Assembly (NCBI GenBank): GCA_041661865.1
Contig: JBAZTO010000020.1
Coordinates: forward strand, 1 to 64,000
Source of the DNA: JBAZTO01 sp041661865
GTDB lineage: Bacteria; Planctomycetota; Phycisphaerae; SM23-33
Direction of reading: 5' to 3'
DNA: 64,000 nucleotides
Of this stretch, positions 26,981-34,801 are shown piece after piece (positions within the stretch are counted from its first letter, which is position 1; each line of letters begins with the position of its first letter). The notes beneath the pieces are model-generated. The model made no database searches. It saw only the letters and a program-made list of their open reading frames with translations, and had not been told where the DNA came from. Position numbers and translations under genes: made by a program.

Positions 26981-27125
26981 GGGATCTAACAAAACGCCGT
27001 AGCACGGGCGTCTCGCCCGTGAGTCGCATGGCCATCTTGGCCATGTTCTTCGCAATTTGCACGGGCGGAACGCCCGTGATACTCATGGGCAAGATGCCTA
27101 TGCTACGTTTTGTTAGAGTCCCTTA
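26981..27125. repeat. Nested-hairpin element with four internal hairpins
   Basis: An outer stem (CTAACAAAACGCCGTAGCA on the left, TGCTACGTTTTGTTAG on the right) encloses four perfect or near-perfect hairpins: CACGGGC/GCCCGTG loop GTCTC, CATGGCC/GGCCATG loop ATCTT, CACGGGC/GCCCGTG loop GGAAC, and CATGGGC/GCCTATG loop AAGAT. It starts right after the glgP stop. Hairpins 1 and 3 share the same stem, and the loops of 2 and 4 are complementary words. Confidence 0.8.
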
Positions 27126-27126
27126 G

Positions 27127-27163
27127 AAGAATAGGTCGTAGGTCGTAGTTCGTAGTTCGTAGG
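27127..27163 (+). repeat. GTAGTTC-type word repeat
   Basis: The words AGGTCGT, AGGTCGT, AGTTCGT, AGTTCGT and AGGTGTG follow in series. This is one arm only; no facing arm is seen nearby. Confidence 0.5.
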
Positions 27164-27214
27164 TGTGGCCTACCTGCCTGCCGCCCGCTACACCGGCCCT
27201 CGCATCAGGGGCAG

Positions 27215-28498
27215 TCAGTCAGTCGCCCTGGCTGCGGCAACGCCGGCCAGCTTGCCGGTGCTCCAGGCCCATTGGAGGTTGAAGCCCCCCACCGGTCCGT
27301 CGCAGTCGAGCATCTCGCCGGCCAGGTGCAGGCCAGGGACTTTGCGGGATTCCATCGTGCGGTAGTTGATCTCATCCAGCGGCACGCCGCCGGCGGTCAG
27401 TTCGGCATAATCCCAGCCGCGGTCGCCGACGGCCGGCAAGACCAGACCCGTCAGCGTGTGGACCAGTTCGCGCCGCGGCTGGCGCGGCCATTGGCCGATC
27501 TTGATGTCCTTGTCGATCCCGCAGTGCAGCATCAGCACGCCGGCCAGTCGCGTGGGCAACTTCTCGGCCAGCACGCCGGCGATGCCCCGCAGCGGGTCGC
27601 CCGAAGCCCTGGCGATCAGCCATTGCTCCACGTCGGCGAAGGACATGCCCGGCAGCAGGGAGCAGCGGAGTTCCGCCCCGGCGGCGTCCAAGGCCCGGGC
27701 CGCCAGGATGTGCCGGCTGGCGCTGAGAACCACCGGGCCGCTGACGCCGAAGTGCGTCCAGAGCATCTGCCCGACGCGGCGATCGACGCACTTGCCGCCC
27801 GCGTAGGTCGACAGTTCCACCGCCAGCGACAGGCCCGACAGCAATGGGTGGAAGAAACTCGCCTCCAGCACCAGCGGCGCCAGCGCGGGCAGGACCGGAC
27901 TGACGCTGTGGCCCAGGCTTCGCGCGATATCCCAGCCGCCGCCGTCGCTGCCGGTGGAGGCCAGCGACCGACCGCCCGTGGCGATGATGACCCGCCTCGC
28001 CTCCAGCGTGCCCTGTGCATGGGCGATCGCAAATGCCGGGGCCGCGGCTGCCTGGCCGGCGACAACCGACTCGACGCGGCAGTTGGATTGAATGGGGATC
28101 GACAGTTCCTTGCAGCGGCCCAGGAGCGAGGACACCACGCTCCGCGCGTCGCCGGCGGCGGGGAAGAGCTTGCCGTCTTCTTCGGCGGCCAGCCGAATCC
28201 CCAGCGATTCAAACCACGCGACCGTCGCGGGCACGTCAAAGCCGGCCAGGATGTTGCGGATGATGTTGGGCGAGCCGTTGAAGTCGGCCGGCTTGAGATT
28301 GGCGTTGGTGAGGTTGCAGCGTCCCCCGCCGCTGATGAGCAGTTTGGCCGCCGGCGGCGCCGAGCCATTGAGCACCACCACCCGCCCGGCGGCGCCTGGA
28401 TCGCCGCCACGCCCCTTCAGCGTCTGGGCCGCCCAGATGGCGGCCGCCAGCCCTGCCGCCCCCGCGCCCACCACCGCTATGTCACAATGTTCGTTCAT
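27215..28498 (-). CDS. NAD(P)/FAD-dependent oxidoreductase of the BaiN/YhiN (HI0933) family
   Basis: A 427-residue flavoprotein. The N-terminal dinucleotide fold is clear: CDIAVVGAGAAGLAAAIWAA gives GxGxxG near residue 10. Further family features are the KLLISGGGRCNLTNAN block near residue 55 and a C-terminal PVGGFNLQWAWSTGKLAGVAA. Members of this family reduce unsaturated bile acids in gut bacteria or have unknown substrates; the actual reaction here cannot be told. The ATG at 28498 places the Rossmann turn at the normal distance. A 14-residue upstream extension lacks support. It shares the strand with the CbiM-type gene 58 bases upstream and may be cotranscribed. Confidence 0.88.
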   Translation of the reverse strand: MNEHCDIAVVGAGAAGLAAAIWAAQTLKGRGGDPGAAGRVVVLNGSAPPAAKLLISGGGRCNLTNANLKPADFNGSPNIIRNILAGFDVPATVAWFESLGIRLAAEEDGKLFPAAGDARSVVSSLLGRCKELSIPIQSNCRVESVVAGQAAAAPAFAIAHAQGTLEARRVIIATGGRSLASTGSDGGGWDIARSLGHSVSPVLPALAPLVLEASFFHPLLSGLSLAVELSTYAGGKCVDRRVGQMLWTHFGVSGPVVLSASRHILAARALDAAGAELRCSLLPGMSFADVEQWLIARASGDPLRGIAGVLAEKLPTRLAGVLMLHCGIDKDIKIGQWPRQPRRELVHTLTGLVLPAVGDRGWDYAELTAGGVPLDEINYRTMESRKVPGLHLAGEMLDCDGPVGGFNLQWAWSTGKLAGVAAARATD

Positions 28499-28556
28499 GG
28501 GAGGCGACCTGAGAAAAGGTGCAAGGATGAAATGTAACATCGGCGTTCGACCGTCA

Positions 28557-29648
28557 TCAGCTCGCCGCTTTCTTCCGGCGAAAGAGCATTGCGGCCGCGT
28601 ACAGGATCACAAGGGTGACAAGAGTTCCCACGGTCCCGGCCAGCGATCGCCAGCCGTCGGGCTGGCCCCAGCCCGCGGAGGCGCCATCTTCCCGGGCATT
28701 TCCATCCCTGGCCGGTTCCTGACCCAACGGTACGCCGCGCTTGCCGTAGTCGCTCATCGGCGACCATTTGCTCTGCCACGTGTCCACCGCAGCCATGGGC
28801 TGGGGCATCGGCTTGACCGCCGAGTCGGCCCCGGCGAAGTACTTGTGCTCCTGGTAGGCCCACTCCAGGCCGTCGGGATGGGTGCTGGCAAACCAACTGA
28901 CCACGCCGGCGAGCATCAAGGCGGTCAGGATCAGGCTGGCGGTGAAAGCCCTGGGGCTTAACCGGCCCTTGACGGGGATTCCCTCAATCGGCTCCAGCCC
29001 CAGCGCCTCCGGCCGGGTTTGACGGATGAACGCCAGGACCATGAACGTGATCAGGCCCTCGACAAACCCGATCAACAGGTGGACTCCGACCATCACGGTC
29101 AGAAAATCCGCGGTCGGAATGGTCAGCCGGTCGCCGAAGGCCGTCTCGATGGGAACCAGGGCGGCCCCGGACGTCAGGCCGACGATGCACGCAATCCACG
29201 CCGCGATGTACTGGCGCCACGCCGGCGCCGAGGCGCTTGGACCCAGGATCGTCTTGTACAGCCAGCCCCCCAGGACGCACGGGACGACGCCCATGTTAAT
29301 GATATTGCAGCCCAGGGCCAGCAGGCCCCCATCCTGGAAGAGCAGGCATTGGACCGTCAGCACGGCCGTGATGACGAGAATGCCCACCGACGGCCCCAGA
29401 AGAATCGCCAGCAGCACGCCCCCGCCCAGGTGGCCGCTGGTTCCGGGCATGCCCGGCAGAGTGAAGTTGATCATCTGCCCGGCGAAGACGAAGGCGCCCA
29501 TCACGCCCATCAGGGGCAGTTTCTCCGGCTCGATCGCTTTCTTTGCCCGAAACGAGGCAACGGCAAGAGCCGCCGCGGCAAGGCCCAAAGTCACCAGGGC
29601 CGTGGAAGGGTTGAGCAACTCGTTGGCCATGTGCATCGCCAGGGTCAT
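28557..29648 (-). CDS. Cobalt/nickel ECF transporter permease, CbiM-CbiN/NikMN-like fusion
   Basis: A 363-residue membrane protein with about seven hydrophobic segments. The first part matches CbiM/NikM, the metal-binding S component of ECF-type importers: MHMANELLNP, then GTSGHLGGG near residue 70 with a metal-ligand histidine, and a series of membrane helices. The later part (about residues 225-363) has PDGLEWAYQEHKYF and ends in a membrane helix, as in the CbiN/NikN-like PDGLE module. The ATG at 29648 has GAGGAGAG upstream. This places four residues (MTLA) before the Met-His pair that must be N-terminal in mature CbiM to bind the metal. A NikR-like palindrome upstream points to nickel. No ATPase or EcfT gene is adjacent. 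Confidence 0.85.
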   Translation of the reverse strand: MTLAMHMANELLNPSTALVTLGLAAAALAVASFRAKKAIEPEKLPLMGVMGAFVFAGQMINFTLPGMPGTSGHLGGGVLLAILLGPSVGILVITAVLTVQCLLFQDGGLLALGCNIINMGVVPCVLGGWLYKTILGPSASAPAWRQYIAAWIACIVGLTSGAALVPIETAFGDRLTIPTADFLTVMVGVHLLIGFVEGLITFMVLAFIRQTRPEALGLEPIEGIPVKGRLSPRAFTASLILTALMLAGVVSWFASTHPDGLEWAYQEHKYFAGADSAVKPMPQPMAAVDTWQSKWSPMSDYGKRGVPLGQEPARDGNAREDGASAGWGQPDGWRSLAGTVGTLVTLVILYAAAMLFRRKKAAS

Positions 29649-29684
29649 GTTCTCTCCTCGTCAACGGTAACAGACTACCCTATA

Positions 29685-29712
29685 GTATTACGACTTTATA
29701 TAATCGTAATAC
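29685..29712. promoter_or_regulatory. NikR-like palindromic operator
   Basis: A 28-bp palindrome: GTATTACGA at 29685-29693, then 10 bases, then TCGTAATAC at 29704-29712. The outer GTATTA and TAATAC are 16 bases apart, the spacing of the E. coli NikR site (GTATGA-N16-TCATAC). It lies 37 bases before the permease ATG and overlaps its likely promoter, as expected for a repressor site. Confidence 0.6.
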
Positions 29713-29783
29713 CAGGATTCTTGTCGGTCAATAAAAAACTCGCGGCGATTGAGGATTCCCACGGCCCTTCCGCTGCTTATTGC

Positions 29784-29813
29784 TTGACACTTTTGTGGCA
29801 AGTCTTGTATAAG
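29784..29813 (+). promoter_or_regulatory. Sigma-70-like promoter of pckG
   Basis: A consensus TTGACA (29784-29789) is followed after 18 bases by TATAAG (29808-29813). The start near 29820 would leave a leader of about 114 bases before the pckG ATG. Confidence 0.6.
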
Positions 29814-29933
29814 CCTTTGCCTGCCTGAGCAGGCGTCCTGGTTGGAGAACTGTGGCGCCGCGATGTCCCTGGCCAAGAGCCCTGCAAGGGCTTTTCCGAT
29901 CCGGTCCTGACCCCTTTTTTTCGAGAGACAGCC

Positions 29934-31811
29934 ATGCAAGAAAAGTTCGCCAAAGTTCTGAAGGGCAAGATGGACGCCGACAGCTTCGCCAAGCTTTCCG
30001 CCCTGGACAATGACAGACTCCACGCCTTCGTCGCCGAGGCCGTCGAACTGTGCCAACCCGCCACGGTCAAGGTCTGTAGCGACGACAAGGCCGACATCGA
30101 GTACATCCGCCGCCAGGCCGTCGCCAATAACGAGGAGACGCCGCTGGCCCTGGCCGGCCACACCGTCCACTTCGACAATTATCCCGGCGACCAGGGGCGC
30201 GACAAGGAAGTGACCCGGTATCTCGTCCCGGCCGGGGAGTCGCTGGGCAAGAACCTCAACACCATCGACCGCGAGACCGGCCGCAACGAGGTCCGCGGCC
30301 TGCTGACCGGGGCCATGAAGGGCCGGCAGATGTACGTCCGCTTCTTCTGCCTGGGACCGACCGGCTCGCCTTTCGCCATCTCCTGCGTGCAGATCACCGA
30401 CTCAGCCTACGTCTGCCACAGCGAAGACCTGCTGTATCGCGCCGGCTACGAGCAGTTCAAGACCCTCGGCGGCAGCGGCGACTACTTCCGCTTCCTGCAT
30501 TCGGCGGGGCGGCTGGTCAACAACGTCAGCGCCGAGATGGACAAGAAGCGCATTTACATCGACTACCGCGACGAGCTGATCTACAGCGTCAACACGCAGT
30601 ACGCCGGCAACACCGTGGGGCTCAAGAAGCTGGCCCTGCGCCTGGCCATCCGCAAGGCCGACCGCGAGGGCTGGCTGGCCGAGCACATGTTCATCATGGG
30701 CGTGCATGGGCCCGGCGGCCGGGTGACGTATTTCACCGGCGCGTATCCGTCGGCCTGCGGCAAGACCTCCACGGCCATGATCCCCGGCGAGACGATCATC
30801 GGCGACGACCTGGCCTATTTCCGCGCGATCAACGGCGAGGCCCGGGCCGTCAACACCGAGGTCGGCATCTTCGGCATCATCAGCGACGTCAACGCCAAGG
30901 GCGACCCGGTCATCCACAAGGTGCTGACCAGCCCCGGCGAGGTGATCTTCTCCAATGTCCTGGTCAACAACGGCAAGTGCTGGTGGTACGGCAACGGCGA
31001 GGAGACGCCCAAGGAGGGCGTCAACTACGTCGGGGCCTGGCACGTAGGCAAGATCGACATGCAGGGCAACGAGATTCCCCCAGCCAACAAGGGCAACGCC
31101 CGCTACACCATCACGCTGCGGTCCCTGGCCAACCTCGACCCGCAACTGGACAACCCCCAGGGCGTCAACGTGGGCGGCATCATCTACGGCGGGCGCGACA
31201 GCGACACTTCCGTGCCGGTGCAGCAGGCCTTCGACTGGACGCATGGGATCGTCGCCTACGGGGCGTCGTTGGAGAGCGAGACCACCGCGGCCACGCTGGG
31301 CGCCACCGGGGTGCGCAGCTTCAACCTGATGAGCAACCTGGACTTCCTGGCCATTCCCATCGGCAAGTACATCACCAACAACCTCAACTTCGCCAAGGGC
31401 CTCAAGAAGGCGCCCGCCGTCTTCTCGTCCAACTACTTCCTGAAGGACTCCGACGGCAAGTACCTCAACGGCATCCGCGACAAGGCCGTGTGGGTCAAGT
31501 GGATGGAACTGCGGGCCCACGGCGAGGTGGAAGTCCTGACGGCCCCCACCGGCCTGATCCCTAAGTACGAAGACCTGAAGAAGCTCTTCAAGCAGTGCCT
31601 GGGCCAGGATTACACCCAGGCCCAGTACGTCCAGCAGTTCACCATCCGCATCCCGGAGAACCTGGCCAAGCTGGACCGCATCATGCGGATCTATCGCCAG
31701 GACATCGACGATACGCCGGCGGTGGTGCTGGAGGTTCTCGAAGCCCAGAAGAAGCGGCTTGAGGCGATGCGGGCCCAGAAGGGCGACTACGTCAGCCCCC
31801 TGGACCTTTAA
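29934..31811 (+). CDS. pckG: Phosphoenolpyruvate carboxykinase (GTP)
   Basis: PckG converts oxaloacetate and GTP to phosphoenolpyruvate, CO2 and GDP, the entry step of gluconeogenesis, or the reverse in anaerobes. The 625-residue length fits the GTP-dependent family. The phosphate-binding loop YPSACGKTSTAM lies near residue 280 with the hyper-reactive cysteine, followed by GDDLAYFRAINGEARAVNTEVGIFGI (metal and nucleotide binding). PVQQAFDWTHGIVAYGASLESETTAA comes near residue 425. The ATG at 29934 is preceded by only a weak GAGA purine stretch. It is divergent from the metal permease gene across a 285-base spacer holding both promoters. Confidence 0.95.
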   Translation: MQEKFAKVLKGKMDADSFAKLSALDNDRLHAFVAEAVELCQPATVKVCSDDKADIEYIRRQAVANNEETPLALAGHTVHFDNYPGDQGRDKEVTRYLVPAGESLGKNLNTIDRETGRNEVRGLLTGAMKGRQMYVRFFCLGPTGSPFAISCVQITDSAYVCHSEDLLYRAGYEQFKTLGGSGDYFRFLHSAGRLVNNVSAEMDKKRIYIDYRDELIYSVNTQYAGNTVGLKKLALRLAIRKADREGWLAEHMFIMGVHGPGGRVTYFTGAYPSACGKTSTAMIPGETIIGDDLAYFRAINGEARAVNTEVGIFGIISDVNAKGDPVIHKVLTSPGEVIFSNVLVNNGKCWWYGNGEETPKEGVNYVGAWHVGKIDMQGNEIPPANKGNARYTITLRSLANLDPQLDNPQGVNVGGIIYGGRDSDTSVPVQQAFDWTHGIVAYGASLESETTAATLGATGVRSFNLMSNLDFLAIPIGKYITNNLNFAKGLKKAPAVFSSNYFLKDSDGKYLNGIRDKAVWVKWMELRAHGEVEVLTAPTGLIPKYEDLKKLFKQCLGQDYTQAQYVQQFTIRIPENLAKLDRIMRIYRQDIDDTPAVVLEVLEAQKKRLEAMRAQKGDYVSPLDL

Positions 31812-31893
31812 GAATCGGCGGCAAGACGCCACGTTGCCAGATAGACTGTAAGGCTGGGTTACGCCCGGCCAGAGGCAATCAGGAGAGACGGTT

Positions 31894-32307
31894 GTGACAG
31901 GAACCAACCAGATACTGGGCGGAGGCGGCTTCCACCACCTCGCCATGAAGGTGAAGGATTTCGACCGCTCGGTGGAGTTTTACACCGTCGTGCTGGGCTT
32001 CAAGCCGACCGTCTCGTGGGGCGAGGGCGACAAGCGGGCCGTCATGCTCGATGCGGGCGACGGCGGATGCGTGGAACTCTTCGCCGGCGGCCCCGAGGGC
32101 CCGCGCCCTGATGGCGTCATCATGCACATGGCCTTGCGCACGGCCGACGTCGATGCCGTCACCGAGCGCGCCCGCGTCGCCGGCGCGACCGTCACCGTCG
32201 AGCCCAGGGACGTGGACGTCGACAGCAAGCCGGCCCCCATGGCCATCCGACTGGCCTTCTTCAAGGGGCCCGACGGCGAGATCATCGAACTGTTCCACCT
32301 GAAGTGA
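31894..32307 (+). CDS. VOC-family (glyoxalase/bleomycin-resistance-type) protein
   Basis: A single-domain 137-residue protein with two beta-alpha-beta-beta-beta modules. Possible metal ligands are the histidines in FHHLAMKV (residue 11), the glutamate in CVELFAGG (about 61), the histidine of MHMAL (about 74) and the glutamate of EIIELFH near the end, the usual order for VOC enzymes. The substrate cannot be predicted. The GTG at 31894 has AGGAGA upstream. It lies 82 bases after pckG and 142 bases before the DUF362 gene, with the same strand. Confidence 0.85.
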   Translation: MTGTNQILGGGGFHHLAMKVKDFDRSVEFYTVVLGFKPTVSWGEGDKRAVMLDAGDGGCVELFAGGPEGPRPDGVIMHMALRTADVDAVTERARVAGATVTVEPRDVDVDSKPAPMAIRLAFFKGPDGEIIELFHLK

Positions 32308-32346
32308 AACAAGATTCGACACAGAGACACAGAGAACAGCAACAAT
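32304..32346 (+). repeat. CACAGAGA-type word repeat
   Basis: The words GACACAGAGACACAGAGAACAG follow directly after the VOC gene. A related run (CACGAAGAACACAGAGATCGC) occurs at 9475-9500. It is one arm of the word-repeat type seen in other spacers. Confidence 0.45.
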
Positions 32347-32449
32347 GACCCCACCGATTGGGGGAATATGTTGCTGGATTGTCTCTCTCCGGCGTTCCCT
32401 GTAGCCTTGTGTCGCATCGCACGCTGTTGAGAACACATAAGGATCATCT

Positions 32450-33538
32450 ATGCCTGCCAGAGTCACATTCGCGTCGGCCCGTCCCAGGGAACTCCGCCCC
32501 GAGGCCACGCTGCCGGCCTTGCTCGACAGGATGCTGGCCAAGTGGGAACTCAAGAAGCGCTTCGGCGGCAAGAAGGTCGCCATCAAAATGCACCTGGGCG
32601 GAGGGTTGGGCTACTCCACCATCCACCCGCTGCTGGCCCGCAAGGTCGTCGCGGCCGTCAAGGACGCCGGCGGCAAGCCCTTTGTCACCGACAGTCCCTC
32701 CGCCGTCGCCGGGGCCGCCGCACGCGGCTACACCCCCGAGACCCTCGGCTGCCAACTCCTGCCGGTGGCCGGCGTGGCCGACAAGTACATCTACTCCCGC
32801 CGCGTCAACTACCGCAGCCTGAAGACCGTCGAGCTGGCCGGCAACATCATCGACGCCGACGCCATGATCGTGCTCTCCCACGGCAAGGGTCACGGGCACA
32901 GCGGCTTTGGCGGGGCCATCAAGAACATCGCCATGGGCTGCGTGGACGGACCCACCCGCGGAAAGATCCATCGCCTCACCAGCGCCGCCTTCAAGTGGGA
33001 CGCTTCCCGGTGCAACGGCTGCCTGCTGTGCCGCGACAACTGCCCCACCGGCGCCGTCCACTTCAAGGACAACAAGATCAGTATCTCCGATCACGACTGC
33101 AAGTACTGCATGCACTGCGTGCTGGCCTGCCCCAGGCACGCCATCACCATCGATCAGGGCGGGTATCGCCACTTCCAGCACGGCATGGCCCTGACGACGA
33201 ACGAAGTGCTCAAGAGCTTCGAGCCCGGGCGCGTTCTGTTCGTCACCGTCCTGCTGAACATCACGCCCTTCTGCGACTGCTGGGGCTTCACCACGCCTTC
33301 GATCGTGCCCGACATCGGCATCATTGCCAGCGACGACATCGTGGCGGCGGAGACGTCGGCGATGGACCTGATCGACGCCGACGACTTCATCGAGGGCTCG
33401 CTGCCGGCCCCCCTGAAGCGCAGCGGCCAGGGCCACCTGCTGGCCCAGATCCACGGCAAAAACCCCTACCTCCAGGTCGAAGAGTGCGTGGGGCTCAAGA
33501 TGGGCCAGGCCAAGTACCGGCTCATGCAGATCAAGTAG
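32450..33538 (+). CDS. DUF362 domain protein with two 4Fe-4S ferredoxin clusters
   Basis: A 362-residue protein. The first part (about residues 30-180) matches DUF362 (KVAIKMHLGGGLGYSTIHPLL, PFVTDSPS, then a late SHGKGHGHSGFGGAIKNIAMG). A ferredoxin insert follows near residues 185-230 with two cysteine sets, CNGCLLCRDNCPTGAV and CKYCMHCVLACP, each binding a 4Fe-4S cluster. DUF362 proteins probably carry electrons in anaerobic metabolism, and their partner is unknown. The ATG has AAGGA upstream. Iron-sulfur content fits an anaerobic or microaerobic lifestyle. Confidence 0.88.
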   Translation: MPARVTFASARPRELRPEATLPALLDRMLAKWELKKRFGGKKVAIKMHLGGGLGYSTIHPLLARKVVAAVKDAGGKPFVTDSPSAVAGAAARGYTPETLGCQLLPVAGVADKYIYSRRVNYRSLKTVELAGNIIDADAMIVLSHGKGHGHSGFGGAIKNIAMGCVDGPTRGKIHRLTSAAFKWDASRCNGCLLCRDNCPTGAVHFKDNKISISDHDCKYCMHCVLACPRHAITIDQGGYRHFQHGMALTTNEVLKSFEPGRVLFVTVLLNITPFCDCWGFTTPSIVPDIGIIASDDIVAAETSAMDLIDADDFIEGSLPAPLKRSGQGHLLAQIHGKNPYLQVEECVGLKMGQAKYRLMQIK

Positions 33539-33795
33539 CGCCGACGGGCCCAATGTCGGCCTTGATGGGAAATCTCGGCCGGAAGGACGCTGCGGGCGTT
33601 CCATAACACAATTATGGCAATAATGCTAATACTAAGCTTTCTGTCTCATGTCGCCGAACTCCTCGCGGATGCCCTCCCGATCTCAAAGAAACCCGGCCCC
33701 GGCCTGTCACAACCAGCCGCCTTTCTTTCCCCAATCCAGCCGGTCCGGGCCACCTGAAATCCGCAGATACTGAGGGATACGGAGAGGATTCTGTC

Positions 33796-33825
33796 TTGAC
33801 AAATCTGTGATTTCTGATACATTAT
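33796..33825 (+). promoter_or_regulatory. Sigma-70-like promoter of the PEP-CTERM gene
   Basis: A consensus TTGACA (33796-33801) is followed by AT-rich GATACATTATT; TACATT at 16 or CATTAT at 18 bases spacing would serve as -10. The 5' leader is then about 175 bases. Confidence 0.5.
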
Positions 33826-33871
33826 TGCGATTAGCTGCACAAGTCTATGACGCTTGGATGTATAGGTCCGA

Positions 33872-34003
33872 GTGTGTCGCAAGAGAGGATGATCCGCGCA
33901 GTACGTTGGGAGTCGGTCGTGGAGCAGCGACCGGCATTTGGAAGGATAGGCTGCGCGACACGTTTCAAGTCGGCCGTCTGAGCAACGGCCGGGAAGAGAG
34001 GAA
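33872..34003 (+). promoter_or_regulatory. Structured 5' leader with duplicated hairpin (candidate cis-regulatory RNA)
   Basis: Between the promoter and the GTG start is a leader that can fold: GTGTCG (33874-33879) pairs with CGACAC (33956-33961), and CGCAG (33897-33901) with CTGCG (33951-33955), as one helix with a bulge. Two hairpins share the loop word GAGCA: GTCGGTCG/CGACCGGC (33912-33935) and CGGCCGT/ACGGCCG (33971-33991). Each is followed by a purine run, GGAAGGATAGG or GGAAGAGAGGA, the second of which is the ribosome binding site. I do not recognise it as a known riboswitch. Confidence 0.4.
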
Positions 34004-34007
34004 AACT

Positions 34008-34679
34008 GTGAGCCTCAATCGATTTTTTCTGGGTCTTGTTCTAGCCTGCGCCGTAGTGGGCTTCTCGGCAGTCGCCCAGGCCGGCCCCGCCCTGAACCTG
34101 AATGTCGAGCATTATCCCGTGGTCTTCGCCCCTGGCGTCTACATTACTTACGACCCGGCAGGCGCTCCCGATGGCAAGGGGCTTCTGACGGCAGTGGGCT
34201 ATCCCGATGTCTTCGACATCGATGGGAACAACCCCACCGCCTCGATCGCCCTGGACCCGCAGGACTGGGATGACAATTTCATCCTGACGGCGGTGATCGA
34301 GCCGACCACTGGCGAGGCGCTTTCCGGCACGCTGCTGGTGCAGGGAATTACCCTGGACCCCGCTGGCGGCTATGTTTCTCCGCTGACCAGCCCGGACATG
34401 TTCTACTCCACAATCCTGACGGGCTTCAGCGTCCGTCCGAGCCAGTTGTTTGAGTTCACCTTCCAGCAGGAAGGCGCCATGATTCCGCCCGATGGCGAGC
34501 CCATCGGCGTGATTCTCTCGGGCGTGAGCATTCCCGGCGAGCCGGACTTCACGGTGGCCTGGGAAAACAACGCTAACGGATTCTCCAACACGTTCTACAT
34601 GCCCGAACCGGCCAGCATGATCACCCTGTTGGTCGTGGCGGGTGCGGGTTTGGCACGCCGGCGGCGGCGTCAGGCGTAA
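34008..34679 (+). CDS. PEP-CTERM sorted secreted protein
   Basis: A 223-residue exported protein. The start is a GTG with GAGAGGA upstream. The signal peptide covers about residues 1-27 (SLNRFFLGLVLACAVVGFSAVAQAG). The mature body is strand-rich and acidic, without a recognised domain. It ends MPEPASMITLLVVAGAGLARRRRR, a PEP-CTERM tail: Pro-Glu-Pro, hydrophobic helix, then Arg cluster. An exosortase elsewhere in the genome would cleave and sort it. It lies 122 bases ahead of the giant repeat protein on the same strand, and both are surface or matrix candidates. Confidence 0.85.
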   Translation: MSLNRFFLGLVLACAVVGFSAVAQAGPALNLNVEHYPVVFAPGVYITYDPAGAPDGKGLLTAVGYPDVFDIDGNNPTASIALDPQDWDDNFILTAVIEPTTGEALSGTLLVQGITLDPAGGYVSPLTSPDMFYSTILTGFSVRPSQLFEFTFQQEGAMIPPDGEPIGVILSGVSIPGEPDFTVAWENNANGFSNTFYMPEPASMITLLVVAGAGLARRRRRQA

Positions 34680-34719
34680 CCATTTAGCCGACAATTAGTT
34701 ATTACAGTCTTTCGATAAA

Positions 34720-34745
34720 CCGGCAGGTTCTGCGGAGCCTGCCGG
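34720..34745 (+). terminator. Hairpin after the PEP-CTERM gene
   Basis: CCGGCAGG (34720-34727) faces CCTGCCGG (34738-34745) across 10 bases. The trailing sequence GTCAGTTTGG is only weakly T-rich, so termination may be partial. Confidence 0.45.
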
Positions 34746-34801
34746 GTCAGTTTGGCGTCTGCTGTCGCACGTTCTAAGAGAGGAAAGTAAAGGAGAATCG
34801 C

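Noticed and set aside
29649..29933. Cobalamin riboswitch upstream of the CbiM-type gene
   Set aside because: No B12-box-like sequence is seen; the space instead holds a palindromic operator and promoters.
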